Of a stretch of DNA of 64,000 nt, positions 25,869 through 34,998 are shown one piece after another. The position numbers and the translations under genes are program-made. A model generated the notes under the pieces. The model ran no database searches. It was not told the origin of the DNA and was given only the letters and a program-made list of their open reading frames with translations. The first letter of the stretch is position 1. Each line of letters starts with the position of its first letter. Source of the stretch: JANMZO01 sp963763135 (GTDB lineage Bacteria; Actinomycetota; Acidimicrobiia; Acidimicrobiales; JANYDT01); the NCBI GenBank assembly GCA_963763135.1, contig CAVXNJ010000013.1, positions 124,001 to 188,000 on the forward strand. The letters run 5' to 3'.

Positions 25869-26647
25869 CGGCTGATCCGGCGTGCGAGTGACGAGGGGAC
25901 AAGCTGTAGCGCGACGGCGACAGGTGCGACCCATTTTGGGGTCCAAACGACTCGCCGTTGTTTGCGAATCCCTTCGACGATGTCGGCGGCTACCCGTTCA
26001 GGAGTGATCGCGAAGCGTGGGGTAGGGCCGAGTTGAGCGGTCATTTTGGAGATCACGAAACCGGGACGGACGACCATCACGTGGACTCCGGTGTCGTGGA
26101 GTCGTTCGCCTAACGCAACGACCAACCCGTCGAGACCTGCTTTTGCGGCGCCATACATTGGGTTGGTTCGTCGCGGCCGCAACGCAGCCGCGCTCGACAG
26201 GACCACAAGGCTGCCGTGCCCTTGCCTGACGAGTGCGTCTGCTGCGTACAGAGCGAGGATCGACGGAAGCGTAAAGGTCGATTCGGCTACCCGGCGGGCT
26301 TCGTCGAAACGGTCGAGTCGGCCGATTCCCGAATCGACGGTTCCCAGTTCACCAATAGCGATCAAGACCGTGTCGATATCGCGCATCGCAGTGGCGGCGT
26401 TGTCCACGAGTTGCTGTTGCCGTGCAGTGTCATGAGCTGATTTGGGGAGTTCGGTATGGTGCACTTCGAGGTTGGGGTGTTGCTGACGTAGGAACTGGTA
26501 GCGCTGTTGCGTTTCGACGGGTCGACGGGACGCGAGCGTGACACAACGCAGCGGACCGTTGGCGAGCGCGTCAACGCATGCGACTGCGATGTCGCTGTTC
26601 GCGCCGATCACGAGCAGCGATTGCGGGAGGTGACCGACATCGTTCAT
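25865..26647 (-). CDS. dprE2: Decaprenylphosphoryl-2-keto-ribose reductase (DprE2-like SDR)
   Basis: The 260-residue short-chain dehydrogenase has the nucleotide motif VIGANSDIA (13-21), catalytic Ser151 or Ser152 in VVLSSAA and the YxxxK pair Tyr165/Lys169 in YGAAKAG. The C-terminus (VAPVAVALQLVPSSLARRI) is a membrane-associated helix as in mycobacterial DprE2. It reduces the 2-keto intermediate made by DprE1 to decaprenylphosphoryl arabinose. Both ends are coupled by ATGA overlaps: to dprE1 at 26644-26647 and to the HAD gene at 25865-25868. Confidence 0.9.
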   Translation of the reverse strand: MNDVGHLPQSLLVIGANSDIAVACVDALANGPLRCVTLASRRPVETQQRYQFLRQQHPNLEVHHTELPKSAHDTARQQQLVDNAATAMRDIDTVLIAIGELGTVDSGIGRLDRFDEARRVAESTFTLPSILALYAADALVRQGHGSLVVLSSAAALRPRRTNPMYGAAKAGLDGLVVALGERLHDTGVHVMVVRPGFVISKMTAQLGPTPRFAITPERVAADIVEGIRKQRRVVWTPKWVAPVAVALQLVPSSLARRISR

Positions 26648-28146
26648 TGGCCCGCTCCGCTGGAGATGTCAGGGTGTCGTTTTGTTTGTCCCGTGAGGTT
26701 CAATCGTCTGTCGAGATCGGATTGGATTTGTCCGTTTGGATCAATACGGTTTCGTATGGTTCGCCACTCATTGATCCGCGGGTACATTTCCTCCAGCAAC
26801 TCGGGTCGCATCCGCGAATCCTTCGCCAGGTAAAGGCGACCGCCGTGGTTCACGACGAGTTCGTCGAGGCAGTCCAGCGTTGCGTAGACGTCTCGATTGT
26901 TTGGCAGATCGACGGCAAGGGTCCAACCGGGAAGCGGGAACGAAAGGGGTGCCACTCCGCTACGACCGAGTCGCTTCAGGGTAATGAGCGGTGACGTGAG
27001 GTGCGCCGCGCTGAGCTCATCAAGCACGTGACGTATGACCTCGTGCGCATTGTGTGGCAATGCGCACTGCCATTGGATGAACCCTGCGTTCCCGTAGAGC
27101 CGGTTGGCATGGCCAACTCGGTCAAGGGGATGAAAGAACTCGCCGAGGGTCTCGAGCCGAGTCACCCCATGACGGGAAACGTGGTGGAAACGGGCGCCGG
27201 CGAAGATTTTTGTCGACCATGGCCGGATGAGCGCGACCGGTACTTCGGGAAAGTCGATGGCTCGGGCGAACCATTCATCGTGATCACGGTGAACGAATCG
27301 TGAGATCCTGTGGACTTCGTCGGTGGCGAGAGCATCGGTGTTGGCATGCTCCCCGCTTGAGAGGATTCCGCAGCCAAGCCGATGGCCTTTAGCCGAGCCG
27401 TGGAGCCAGGCAATGGCATAGGTTGCGGTGTCGCTGTCGAGGGATTGCAGGGTGTCGTCAAAGTCGTTCGTGCGGCGGTGGGTTGCCCTCATCAGCGGCG
27501 TGGGTATTGCGAGAAGGTTCATTGTGGCCGTGCGGATGACGCCGGTGAGGCCCATGCCGCCCACCGTCGCCCAGAACAGTTCCGGATGTTCGTTTGGGGT
27601 GAGGTATTTCGTGCCTACGGGGGTGTCGAGAACGATCGACTGGATGTGGGTACCGATGGTGCCGGCGAGCCGATGGTTCTTTCCATGTACGTCGGCTGCG
27701 ATCGCTCCGCCGAAGCTCACGTGACGGGTGCCTGGGGTGACGGGCACAAAAAACCCGTGTTGTAGGGCGGCGCTGATGAGGTCGGTGAGTGAAGCCGATG
27801 CGTTCGCGGTGAGCACGCCTGTCGCCGGGTCGATCTGAATGTCGGCGGGTTCGTTCGCCGAGATCACGATGCCGCCGGCGTTCTGTGCGGCATCGTTGTA
27901 CGAGCGGCCCAATCCCCGGGCGACGACGCCTCGGGCCAGACTGGAGGATTGAGTGATGCGAGGGTCGCTGAATACGTTGGTGTTAGTGAGGGTGCACGTG
28001 CGACAGACCGATGGGCTTGTTCGGCCCCACCCGGTCAAACGCGACATTGGGATGTTGTCGATGATGTCGATCGGGTGTTCTGTTTCGAGTCGTGTCGAAT
28101 CGGGCTGTTGGGGTGTTGAGGTGGCGGCGGTGAGGATGGCGGTCAT
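26644..28146 (-). CDS. dprE1: Decaprenylphosphoryl-ribose 2'-oxidase, FAD-dependent (DprE1)
   Basis: The 500-residue flavoprotein has the PCMH-type FAD domain (ARGLGRSYNDAAQNAGG, then VTPGTRHVSFGGAIAADVHG with the flavin-contacting His) and the substrate-binding cap ending in GGRLYLAKDSR and MYPRINEW. It oxidises decaprenylphosphoryl ribose at C2'. In mycobacterial DprE1 the cysteine in GWNICVDFP is the covalent target of benzothiazinones; here the equivalent segment is GWTLAVDLP with Ala411 (codon 26914-26916). At 500 residues it is longer than the roughly 460-residue mycobacterial enzyme because of an N-terminal extension. It lies 10 bases after the UbiA gene. Confidence 0.92.
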   Translation of the reverse strand: MTAILTAATSTPQQPDSTRLETEHPIDIIDNIPMSRLTGWGRTSPSVCRTCTLTNTNVFSDPRITQSSSLARGVVARGLGRSYNDAAQNAGGIVISANEPADIQIDPATGVLTANASASLTDLISAALQHGFFVPVTPGTRHVSFGGAIAADVHGKNHRLAGTIGTHIQSIVLDTPVGTKYLTPNEHPELFWATVGGMGLTGVIRTATMNLLAIPTPLMRATHRRTNDFDDTLQSLDSDTATYAIAWLHGSAKGHRLGCGILSSGEHANTDALATDEVHRISRFVHRDHDEWFARAIDFPEVPVALIRPWSTKIFAGARFHHVSRHGVTRLETLGEFFHPLDRVGHANRLYGNAGFIQWQCALPHNAHEVIRHVLDELSAAHLTSPLITLKRLGRSGVAPLSFPLPGWTLAVDLPNNRDVYATLDCLDELVVNHGGRLYLAKDSRMRPELLEEMYPRINEWRTIRNRIDPNGQIQSDLDRRLNLTGQTKRHPDISSGAGQ

Positions 28147-28156
28147 GGGCGTGCCT

Positions 28157-29083
28157 TTAGAGGATGTATAGATCGAAGAACAAAATTGCGGCGGTGCCGA
28201 GCGCGGCGAGTTGTGTGCCGCGGTCGTGAAGCAAGAATTCTTCGGGGTCGGAGCCTTCGCCGCGAATGACGAGTTGTACGCCGCGGAGCATGGCGATGAT
28301 GAACGGGATTGATGAGATGGCGAGCCATGGGACGCCTGACTCGCTGACGTCGGTGTTGAAGGCCCAGGTGACGTACGAAAGCACGGTTCCGGTCAATGCC
28401 AGTCCGAGGATTTGCGAGTTGAATCCTTCGGTGTAAGCGGACAGTGTCCGTCGGTGTTCTGCGGCGTGTTCGCCAAGGGCGAGGCGTTCGCCTTCTCGTT
28501 TTCCGGCCACGAGAAACAGGGCGCCGAACGCGCAGACTGCAAGGAACGGGCCGTTCACGTTGACCGGTCCTGCGGTCGCGCCGGCGATTGCCCGGAGAAG
28601 AAAGCCGGTTGCGACGGCTACGACGTCGACCACGGCGATGTGCTTGAGCCACGTTGAGTACGAGAGTGTGAGGGCGACATACAGTCCGACGAGAAGCAGA
28701 GTTGTCGGGTTGACGAGCGCCGCAGCACCAAGTCCGGCACATAAAGCGGCCCCACCGACGATGCGAGCTTCGGTCGGTGTAATGACGCCGGTGGCAACCG
28801 GCCGGAACCGTTTCTTGGGATGGAGCCGGTCGCGTTCGACGTCGGCGGCGTCGTTGACAAAGTAGGTACCGGACGCGGCGAGACAGAACGCTGCAGCGGT
28901 GATTAGCGAATGCCGCAGCACAGAACCCGAGAGAAGTTCCCCTGACGCGAAGGGTGCTGCAAAGATCAGCCCGTTTTTGATCCACTGCCGCACACGTGCA
29001 GTCTTGAGGAGGCCCCGGGTCCCTTGCCGGAACGTTCGCCGTTCGTGACGTTTCGGTGACGAGGCAACGGTGACGGCACTCAT
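28157..29083 (-). CDS. Decaprenyl-phosphate phosphoribosyltransferase (UbiA family)
   Basis: The 308-residue UbiA-fold membrane enzyme has the first Asp-rich motif FVNDAADVERD (NDxxDxxxD, from Asn77), the second motif region YSTWLKHIAVVDVVAVATGF, and about eight to nine helices. The N-terminus ARVRQWIKNGLIFAAPF is characteristic of the DPPR synthase branch. It transfers phosphoribose from PRPP to decaprenyl phosphate, the first committed step to DPA. Its ATG overlaps the upstream glycosidase-like stop by ATGA, placing it in one operon with dprE1, dprE2 and the HAD gene. Confidence 0.9.
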   Translation of the reverse strand: MSAVTVASSPKRHERRTFRQGTRGLLKTARVRQWIKNGLIFAAPFASGELLSGSVLRHSLITAAAFCLAASGTYFVNDAADVERDRLHPKKRFRPVATGVITPTEARIVGGAALCAGLGAAALVNPTTLLLVGLYVALTLSYSTWLKHIAVVDVVAVATGFLLRAIAGATAGPVNVNGPFLAVCAFGALFLVAGKREGERLALGEHAAEHRRTLSAYTEGFNSQILGLALTGTVLSYVTWAFNTDVSESGVPWLAISSIPFIIAMLRGVQLVIRGEGSDPEEFLLHDRGTQLAALGTAAILFFDLYIL

Positions 29084-30297
29084 CGGGCTACCACAGCGAA
29101 GAAATCACGCTGATCCGCCGCGAGATAGCGGTCGGGGCTGGTCGGCATGGACGGCAGCAACTTCGTTCCCGTCACCAAATTCGGGCCTGCAAACCGAAAA
29201 ACGTTAAACGTCACCATTTTGTCGTGAATATCGAGCTCCAAGCCTCGTACAGCGCCGGCCGTGACCAGACTTGTTGCCATGTCGCTGAGGGTGACCCCGT
29301 GGCCGGCGACGTAGATCACCTTGCCGTTTCGGTCAACGCCGAGCGCCGAACGCCACGTGTACTGGAGCTGTGATTGCCGTGAGCCCCAAAGGCCTTGGGT
29401 GTTAGTGACCAGGCCGGGAACGGCCGCGCCGTGGTCGACGATCAGGTGAAGATTTTGTCGTACCGACACCACGTCGGGTTGCATAGAGACGTCACGCCCC
29501 CACTCTCCGATGGTGAGTGTTCCGTCCCTTCGGATCACGATTGCGGCAACTCCGGTCGCCAACGGTCGAATGACGGTGCGTCCTTCGGCGTAGTACCCGC
29601 CGGGTGTGTCTTGAAAACGGAACCCGGAATTGAAGGCGGCGACGAGACGGCTTCGCTGCGTTACCGGGATGCCGGACTGCCATGCCCACGGTCCTGCGCC
29701 TGGTTGCTTCGTCCCGGGCACCGAGACGAACCGAACTTTTGCCGGATCGAACACGACGGCAGTTGTCGTGATGCTCGGGTGAGTCGGATCCGGTTGGGTA
29801 CTCGAAGCGGTTAACGCACCGGGACCAGCGGCGAGACCGACGATTGATCGTTTCCCCGATTGTGCACCCGGATCGAACAGCGACGGTGTCGGAAGTTCGG
29901 CCGTCTTTGGTGCGGAGCCTTTCGGAGGATGGCGCCGGTAGTACCAGTTCTCGATCCGATTGACGATGCCACTGAAGCCGTGATCTCGTGCCCAGTCGAC
30001 TGATCGAACGGCGACCGGCGCGTTGCCCGGAGCCCACAGATACGACGTGTAGGACCACATCGGTAACGCCAACAGGGCGGCACAGGCGATCGCGAATAGG
30101 CGGCCACGGGTCCTACGCCGGCGACGTTTCGGCGACGGCGTCTCCGCAACAGGTGTCACCGAAACCGCCGAGTCGGGGATCGGTCGTGTCGCTGTGTTGG
30201 CGGCGAGTTCGGTGCCATCGTGTCCGGCGGGATTGATGTCGTTAGTGTCTCGTGTCGGTGCGATGGGTTCTGCGTTGGGGTCGGTGAACGTAATCAT
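29080..30297 (-). CDS. Membrane-anchored phosphodiester glycosidase-like (NAGPA/DUF2233) protein
   Basis: The 405-residue protein has a Pro/Thr-rich cytoplasmic N-terminus, a basic patch, one membrane helix at about 63-82 and a large extracytoplasmic domain. That domain shows the NAGPA-family order: AFNSGFRFQDTPGGYYAEG, GTLTIGEWGRDVSMQPDVV, VRQNLHLIVDHGA, YTWRSALGVDRNGKVIYV and AGAVRGLELDIHDK. AGGAGA upstream supports ATG 30297. Such proteins are predicted to cleave sugar-phosphodiesters; in a DPA operon a cell-wall arabinan or polyprenyl-sugar link is possible but unproven. Confidence 0.8.
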   Translation of the reverse strand: MITFTDPNAEPIAPTRDTNDINPAGHDGTELAANTATRPIPDSAVSVTPVAETPSPKRRRRRTRGRLFAIACAALLALPMWSYTSYLWAPGNAPVAVRSVDWARDHGFSGIVNRIENWYYRRHPPKGSAPKTAELPTPSLFDPGAQSGKRSIVGLAAGPGALTASSTQPDPTHPSITTTAVVFDPAKVRFVSVPGTKQPGAGPWAWQSGIPVTQRSRLVAAFNSGFRFQDTPGGYYAEGRTVIRPLATGVAAIVIRRDGTLTIGEWGRDVSMQPDVVSVRQNLHLIVDHGAAVPGLVTNTQGLWGSRQSQLQYTWRSALGVDRNGKVIYVAGHGVTLSDMATSLVTAGAVRGLELDIHDKMVTFNVFRFAGPNLVTGTKLLPSMPTSPDRYLAADQRDFFAVVAR

Positions 30298-30346
30298 CGA
30301 GTGATCTCCTGAGAATCTGTGATTGGGGTGCGCGTCGAGCGGTTGG

Positions 30347-31192
30347 TCAAGCAACGTTGGCGTAGAAGCGGGCGTAAGTGTCTGCGTGTGCGGACCAGTA
30401 CGGGCGGCTGTGATCTCCAGAACCCAACGAGAACGTGACGTTGGCACCCGCGGTTCGTAAGACTGCGGCGAAGTCGGTGACGGCTCGTCGGAAACCGTCT
30501 TTGTCGCCGACGTCCAGCCACACCCGGGTACGGGAAGCGGCGAAGATATCTGCCATCGCCTTTGCCGTCGGGCCGGCCGGAACGACTGCGCTGTGCGCAC
30601 CAACAGTGCCGAAGAGTTCCGGCCTGGTTGCGGCGATCTTCAGGGCCCATCCGCCGCCACGAGAGATTCCTCCGATCGATCGTTGGGTACGATCGGGACT
30701 CAGCGCAAACCTGCGTTGGATCTGCGGAAGAAGTTCGTCGATCAAAAAGGACGCGAAGTCGGACTCGCTCGACGCACGAGCGTTGGCTGAGTCGCCGTTC
30801 GGCAAGACGAGCAACGTCGGCGAAAATGGATGACGCCGGGCAAGCTGGAACAGTGCGGTGTCGATCGCGACGTCGTCCCACTGGTCCTCGTTAGCGTTGG
30901 CGCCATGCACGAGAACGAGCAAACTCATCTTCTCATCCGGTTTCGGTGTCGCCGTTGCCATGAGGCGAAACCGTGCGGTGCCCATCGTTGCGCTTTGTTC
31001 CTGGAAACTTGTGACGACGCCGGGTGAGGCGAGCACTTGGGCAGCCGCGCGTTCGGTCAACGTCAATGTGTCACTTGCCGTCGAGCCGGAGCTGTCGAGC
31101 GTGCGTGTCGATGCGCAAGCAGTAAGCGCCGCCAACGCGATCGTGGCGGCGAAAGTTGCCTGGCCGGTACGGGCCGTCCGTGTGAAGTACAT
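30347..31192 (-). CDS. Lipoprotein esterase of the esterase D/Ag85-like alpha/beta hydrolase fold
   Basis: The 281-residue protein has a signal peptide with lipobox LTAC (Cys26). The hydrolase domain contains VLVHGANANEDQWDD, nucleophile Ser177 in GGISRGGGW, acid Asp in WLDVGDKDG and His in GSGDHSRPYW, so the catalytic triad is complete. The fold includes the esterase D and antigen 85 families; antigen 85 enzymes acylate arabinan in mycobacteria, so the position at the head of a DPA operon is suggestive only. A GTG at 31198 is an alternative start. The divergent gene is the MprF-like synthase. Confidence 0.8.
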   Translation of the reverse strand: MYFTRTARTGQATFAATIALAALTACASTRTLDSSGSTASDTLTLTERAAAQVLASPGVVTSFQEQSATMGTARFRLMATATPKPDEKMSLLVLVHGANANEDQWDDVAIDTALFQLARRHPFSPTLLVLPNGDSANARASSESDFASFLIDELLPQIQRRFALSPDRTQRSIGGISRGGGWALKIAATRPELFGTVGAHSAVVPAGPTAKAMADIFAASRTRVWLDVGDKDGFRRAVTDFAAVLRTAGANVTFSLGSGDHSRPYWSAHADTYARFYANVA

Positions 31193-31257
31193 AACCACGG
31201 TTTATTGAACGGCTCGCAACTCGCGGCACCATCTTTGGCAAATCGACGGTAAAACCA

Positions 31258-31269
31258 GAAAACGTTTTC
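31258..31269. promoter_or_regulatory. Palindromic operator candidate between divergent operons
   Basis: A perfect 12-bp palindrome GAAAACGTTTTC lies about midway in the 154-bp gap between the minus-strand DPA operon and the plus-strand MprF-like operon. A-rich and T-rich arms around a CG centre suit LacI- or TetR-type repressors. No cognate regulator is adjacent. Confidence 0.4.
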
Positions 31270-31346
31270 GCGTCGCGAACAGGATTTTGCCGAGCGTTTG
31301 CTTGCTCTCACTCTCCGGCGAACCTGCGAACGCGCATCCTTGCTGT

Positions 31347-34229
31347 ATGCGCCAACCCATCTTGTCGGGTCAAAATCGTCCTCGTGCCCGACGCGCGAAC
31401 AGGCGGACCTTCACAGTTGCGGTCGTTTCCGTGGCGGTCGGAGCGTTCGCGTACGCAGCTCGCCACGACGCTCGCGCGTTTGTCACAGCAGTCCGGGCTG
31501 CGTCACCTGCGATGCTCATCGTCGCTGTAGCCTGTTCGCTCGTCGCCGTCGGTGTTGGCTACGCCAACGAACACCGGCGAGCGCTCGGCGCGGCTGGAGT
31601 CATGCTCGGGCCGCGTCGAGGAATTCGACTCGGGTTCCGTGCATTCGCACTCAACACAGTCGTGAAGTCTGGTGGGTTGGCCGGTATGTCGCCGTACCTG
31701 CGTCACGCCGAACAGTCCGCTCAGTCAACGGCGCGGACCCGAACCGGGTACCTCATTGCCAACCTCCTCGGCGATGTGGCCATCGCGGTGATGGTCGTGC
31801 CGACAATCGTTGTTCTCGCAGTTGCCGGCAAAGCGACCTTGCCTATCATCACCGGGGCAGTCATCTTTGCTGGATACCTCGCCATCGTGGCTTCGCTCGT
31901 GGTGGCCGCGGCGCGTAGCCGCGATGCCCTGCGAAGGATTCATGCTTGGCCAACTCGCCTCCACAACAAGCTGCTGCCGCGTCGAGCGCCCCGCTCGATC
32001 GGCGCCAGCGACGTCGCTGCGGATGAGATGCATGACGCCGTTCGCATGATCTTGCAGAAACCGGCAAGTATGTTGCCGGCGTTCGGGTGGGCCTTGACCG
32101 TGGACATGCTCGGCGTGGCTGGACTTGCAGCAGTCACCCGTGCGTTCGGTCTTTCACTCGGAGCGGTGACGCTCTTTAGTGCCTATAGCGTTGCGTTGTT
32201 GTTCTCACTCATCGGGATTCTTCCCGGTGGGCTGGGATTCGCCGAAGTATCGCTCGGCGCGTTGCTTGTAGCCAGCGGTGTTGCGGCCCCGACCGCTGTG
32301 GCAGTAACCCTCGTGTTCCGCGTTATCGAAACCTGGCTGCCAGCGGCGATTGGAATGGGCGCCTCGACTCGGGCGCGTCGCACCAACCACGTGCGCGTCG
32401 CAGTGACCGTCAACCGGCAAACGCACACTGGTCGAGACGTTCGCGTTCGTCACGCCGTCACCATCGCCACTGGGCTGTTCGCTCTGTCCTTGCTCGCCGT
32501 AGCCGCCCGCCGCCATCCGTTCGTCGACCTCGGCGCCGCAGCCTTCGACCCGCGAGCAATCAGTCCTCGAGGCTCGCGGTACCTGCTTCTCGTCGCCGCG
32601 GTTGTTCTTGCTAGCTCGCTGCGCGGACTCGCACGTGGAGCTCGCTCGGCGTGGCGAGTAGCGGTTCTCACCTTGATTCTCACAACGATGGTGCTCCCCT
32701 TCGGGCGCCGCGACCTCGTCGGCGCAGCTGTCGCTGCGGTGTTCGTTGCGACATTGCTTGTCATGTCCAAGCGTTTCCGGACGGGAAGCGAACCAATCAC
32801 CACACGAGACACGATGACGTGGCTGAGTGTGGGCCTCGGTGTTGTCACGCTCTACGCCACCGTTGGGTTGTGGATGTTAGATACCGAGGTTGGCGAAGCG
32901 ATGCCCCTATGGCGAGCCTTCGACACGTCGCTACGCGTGCTGTTCGTGCTACCGAGCACGACTCTCAAGCCCGAATCGAGACACGCCGTGTGGTTCATTG
33001 ATTCTGTCCGTTTTCTCTCTGCTGCGCTCGTCCTAGTTACGGTCATGCGCCTCGCCCGACCGGTCATGCGTCGCCGGGTGCCGGCAGATACAGACCGCGC
33101 CTTAGTCGGGCAAATCCTGCGCGACCATGCCACAACGTCGCTGGCGTTTTTTCAACTTCTCGGTGACAAGTCCTACGTGTTCTCCGGTGACCGGCGAGCG
33201 TTTGTGGGCTACCGGCGCGTCGGCAACGTCGCGGTAGCGCTGGGCGAACCGGTCGGGCCCGCAGACTCACAACACGACGCCGCTGTCGCATTCATCGACG
33301 AATGCGATCAAAACGGATGGGTTCCTACCTTCCACCAACTCACCGAACAAGGCGCACGCATCACCACGGGCTGCGGCTTCCATGTCCTCAAAATCGGAGA
33401 AGAAGCGATCGTTGACGTTCGCACCTTCAGCCTGTCGGGTTCACATTTCAAACGACTCCGCAGCCAGCTGAGAAAGCTCGAAGCCGACGGGCTATCCATT
33501 GAAGAACTTCCCCGACCAATCACCGATGACACCATGACCGAGCTTCGCGAAATCTCCGATGCGTGGATGACCGACGGGGCACACCGAGAACGAACCTTCA
33601 CGCTCGGGCACTTCAACGCACAGGTCCTCCAGGAGACCCCGGTACTGGTTGCCCGAACACAAGACCGGATCGAAGCGTTCGTCAACATCATCCCGAGCTA
33701 CCACTCCACCGACGGCAACTTTGACATGATGCGGCGACGACCCGACTCACCCAACGGCGTCATGGACGCACTGATGGTCGCACTCATTCAACGGTTCAAC
33801 CGTGAAGGCCGACACGGCCTGAACCTCGGGCTGGCCCCACTCGCCAACCTCGACGGAGACTCGCTCCCCGAACGAACCCTTCGACGGATCGCCGACCACG
33901 ACTCCAAAGCGTTCAACTTTGATGGGCTACGCGCCTACAAATCCAAATGGAACCCAATCTGGGAACCCAGGTTCCTCGCCTACCCCACCGAAGCAGCCCT
34001 CCCGCGGATTGGCTATGCGGTCGCCCGAGTCGGAGAACTACGAGCAACCGCCCCACTCCTCCTCCGCCTGGGCCTCCCCGACACCACCGTCGCCGAACTC
34101 GGCCAATTTCTCGACAGCGCCCACCAAGCGGTCATCGAAGCCACCCCCGAAGTCGACCAACGCGCCACAGCTGTCAATCCGTCGCCGTCTAACTCGTCGT
34201 CGACATGCATCACGGTTCCCCGAACGTGA
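31347..34229 (+). CDS. MprF/LysX-like membrane protein with flippase-type and DUF2156 acyltransferase domains
   Basis: The 960-residue protein has an N-terminal LPG-synthase/UPF0104-type membrane domain (about 8 helices, with NTVVKSGGLAG and LIGILPGGLGFAEVS), a second set of helices to about residue 580, and a C-terminal DUF2156 dual-GNAT domain (GDKSYVFSGDRRAFVGYRRV, ALGEPVGP, LNLGLAPLAN). MprF proteins aminoacylate and flip phosphatidylglycerol and confer resistance to cationic peptides. ATG 31347 is chosen; a TTG at 31287 would add 20 residues without a basic start. The last codons overlap the rhomboid-like gene. The amino-acid donor cannot be told from sequence. Confidence 0.85.
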   Translation: MRQPILSGQNRPRARRANRRTFTVAVVSVAVGAFAYAARHDARAFVTAVRAASPAMLIVAVACSLVAVGVGYANEHRRALGAAGVMLGPRRGIRLGFRAFALNTVVKSGGLAGMSPYLRHAEQSAQSTARTRTGYLIANLLGDVAIAVMVVPTIVVLAVAGKATLPIITGAVIFAGYLAIVASLVVAAARSRDALRRIHAWPTRLHNKLLPRRAPRSIGASDVAADEMHDAVRMILQKPASMLPAFGWALTVDMLGVAGLAAVTRAFGLSLGAVTLFSAYSVALLFSLIGILPGGLGFAEVSLGALLVASGVAAPTAVAVTLVFRVIETWLPAAIGMGASTRARRTNHVRVAVTVNRQTHTGRDVRVRHAVTIATGLFALSLLAVAARRHPFVDLGAAAFDPRAISPRGSRYLLLVAAVVLASSLRGLARGARSAWRVAVLTLILTTMVLPFGRRDLVGAAVAAVFVATLLVMSKRFRTGSEPITTRDTMTWLSVGLGVVTLYATVGLWMLDTEVGEAMPLWRAFDTSLRVLFVLPSTTLKPESRHAVWFIDSVRFLSAALVLVTVMRLARPVMRRRVPADTDRALVGQILRDHATTSLAFFQLLGDKSYVFSGDRRAFVGYRRVGNVAVALGEPVGPADSQHDAAVAFIDECDQNGWVPTFHQLTEQGARITTGCGFHVLKIGEEAIVDVRTFSLSGSHFKRLRSQLRKLEADGLSIEELPRPITDDTMTELREISDAWMTDGAHRERTFTLGHFNAQVLQETPVLVARTQDRIEAFVNIIPSYHSTDGNFDMMRRRPDSPNGVMDALMVALIQRFNREGRHGLNLGLAPLANLDGDSLPERTLRRIADHDSKAFNFDGLRAYKSKWNPIWEPRFLAYPTEAALPRIGYAVARVGELRATAPLLLRLGLPDTTVAELGQFLDSAHQAVIEATPEVDQRATAVNPSPSNSSSTCITVPRT

Positions 34230-34939
34230 GCGCCCCCCGTTCCGAACACGAACCGTCACAGGCAAACCGAGCATCCCTGTGTTGGTCACTCCCCGCCTAC
34301 CGGGTGACGATGCAAACAGAAAGACTTCCGAGATTGCGACAACTCACTGCCCGTTGGCCGGTGGCCATCTCGACCTCTGCGCTTGTCTTGACCCTAGGTC
34401 TGATCTTCGCCCGAACACCCGACCAACACGAACACGTTCTCAACACTCTCGGGTTGGCATGGCCCGACCTCGTGCATGCACCGTACCGGCTCGCGACGGC
34501 GCTCTTCGTACAAACACAACCCGGGATCCGCCCCACCATTGGTCTGCTGTTAGTCGTCGTTCCGGTCGCTGAGTGGCGTCTCGGGTCCCGCCGCACCCTG
34601 CTCACGATGTTCGGCGGAGACTGGACCGCAACGCTACTTTCACTTGTCGCGCTACGCATCGCCGCGGCCAGCAACAGTGCATGGGCACATACTGCGCTCA
34701 GCCGACGTGACGGCGGCATCTCGGCGGCAACCCACGCGCTGTTAGCCGCTGTGGTGTTCAGCGCGCGACCTTCGCGATGGCGAACATTGGGGATTGCGGT
34801 CATCGGAGCCTGGATTCTTCAGAGGCTCGTCTTCGGACATCAAGTGTTCGATGCCCAGCACGCCATTGCTTCGGTGGTCGGCGCAGTACTGGGCTGGCGG
34901 TTCCGCGGGCGCCCATCCAAACCACGCGTCATCAACTAA
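34205..34939 (+). CDS. Rhomboid-like membrane protein, probably non-proteolytic (paralogue 1)
   Basis: The 244-residue protein has about six helices beginning near residue 53 and the block DLVHAPYRLATALFVQ, reminiscent of the L1 region of rhomboids. The expected Ser motif region reads RRDGGISAATHAL, without a GxSG catalytic motif, so proteolysis is doubtful. ATG 34205 overlaps the MprF-like gene by 25 bases; ATG 34310 would give a 209-residue protein. The next gene is a diverged paralogue, indicating tandem duplication. Confidence 0.65.
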   Translation: MHHGSPNVSAPRSEHEPSQANRASLCWSLPAYRVTMQTERLPRLRQLTARWPVAISTSALVLTLGLIFARTPDQHEHVLNTLGLAWPDLVHAPYRLATALFVQTQPGIRPTIGLLLVVVPVAEWRLGSRRTLLTMFGGDWTATLLSLVALRIAAASNSAWAHTALSRRDGGISAATHALLAAVVFSARPSRWRTLGIAVIGAWILQRLVFGHQVFDAQHAIASVVGAVLGWRFRGRPSKPRVIN

Positions 34940-34998
34940 CGTCCACGGCCGAGAACACTCCGTTGTCACAAGCCCGCCCGTCAGGTGAACGTCGGTCG

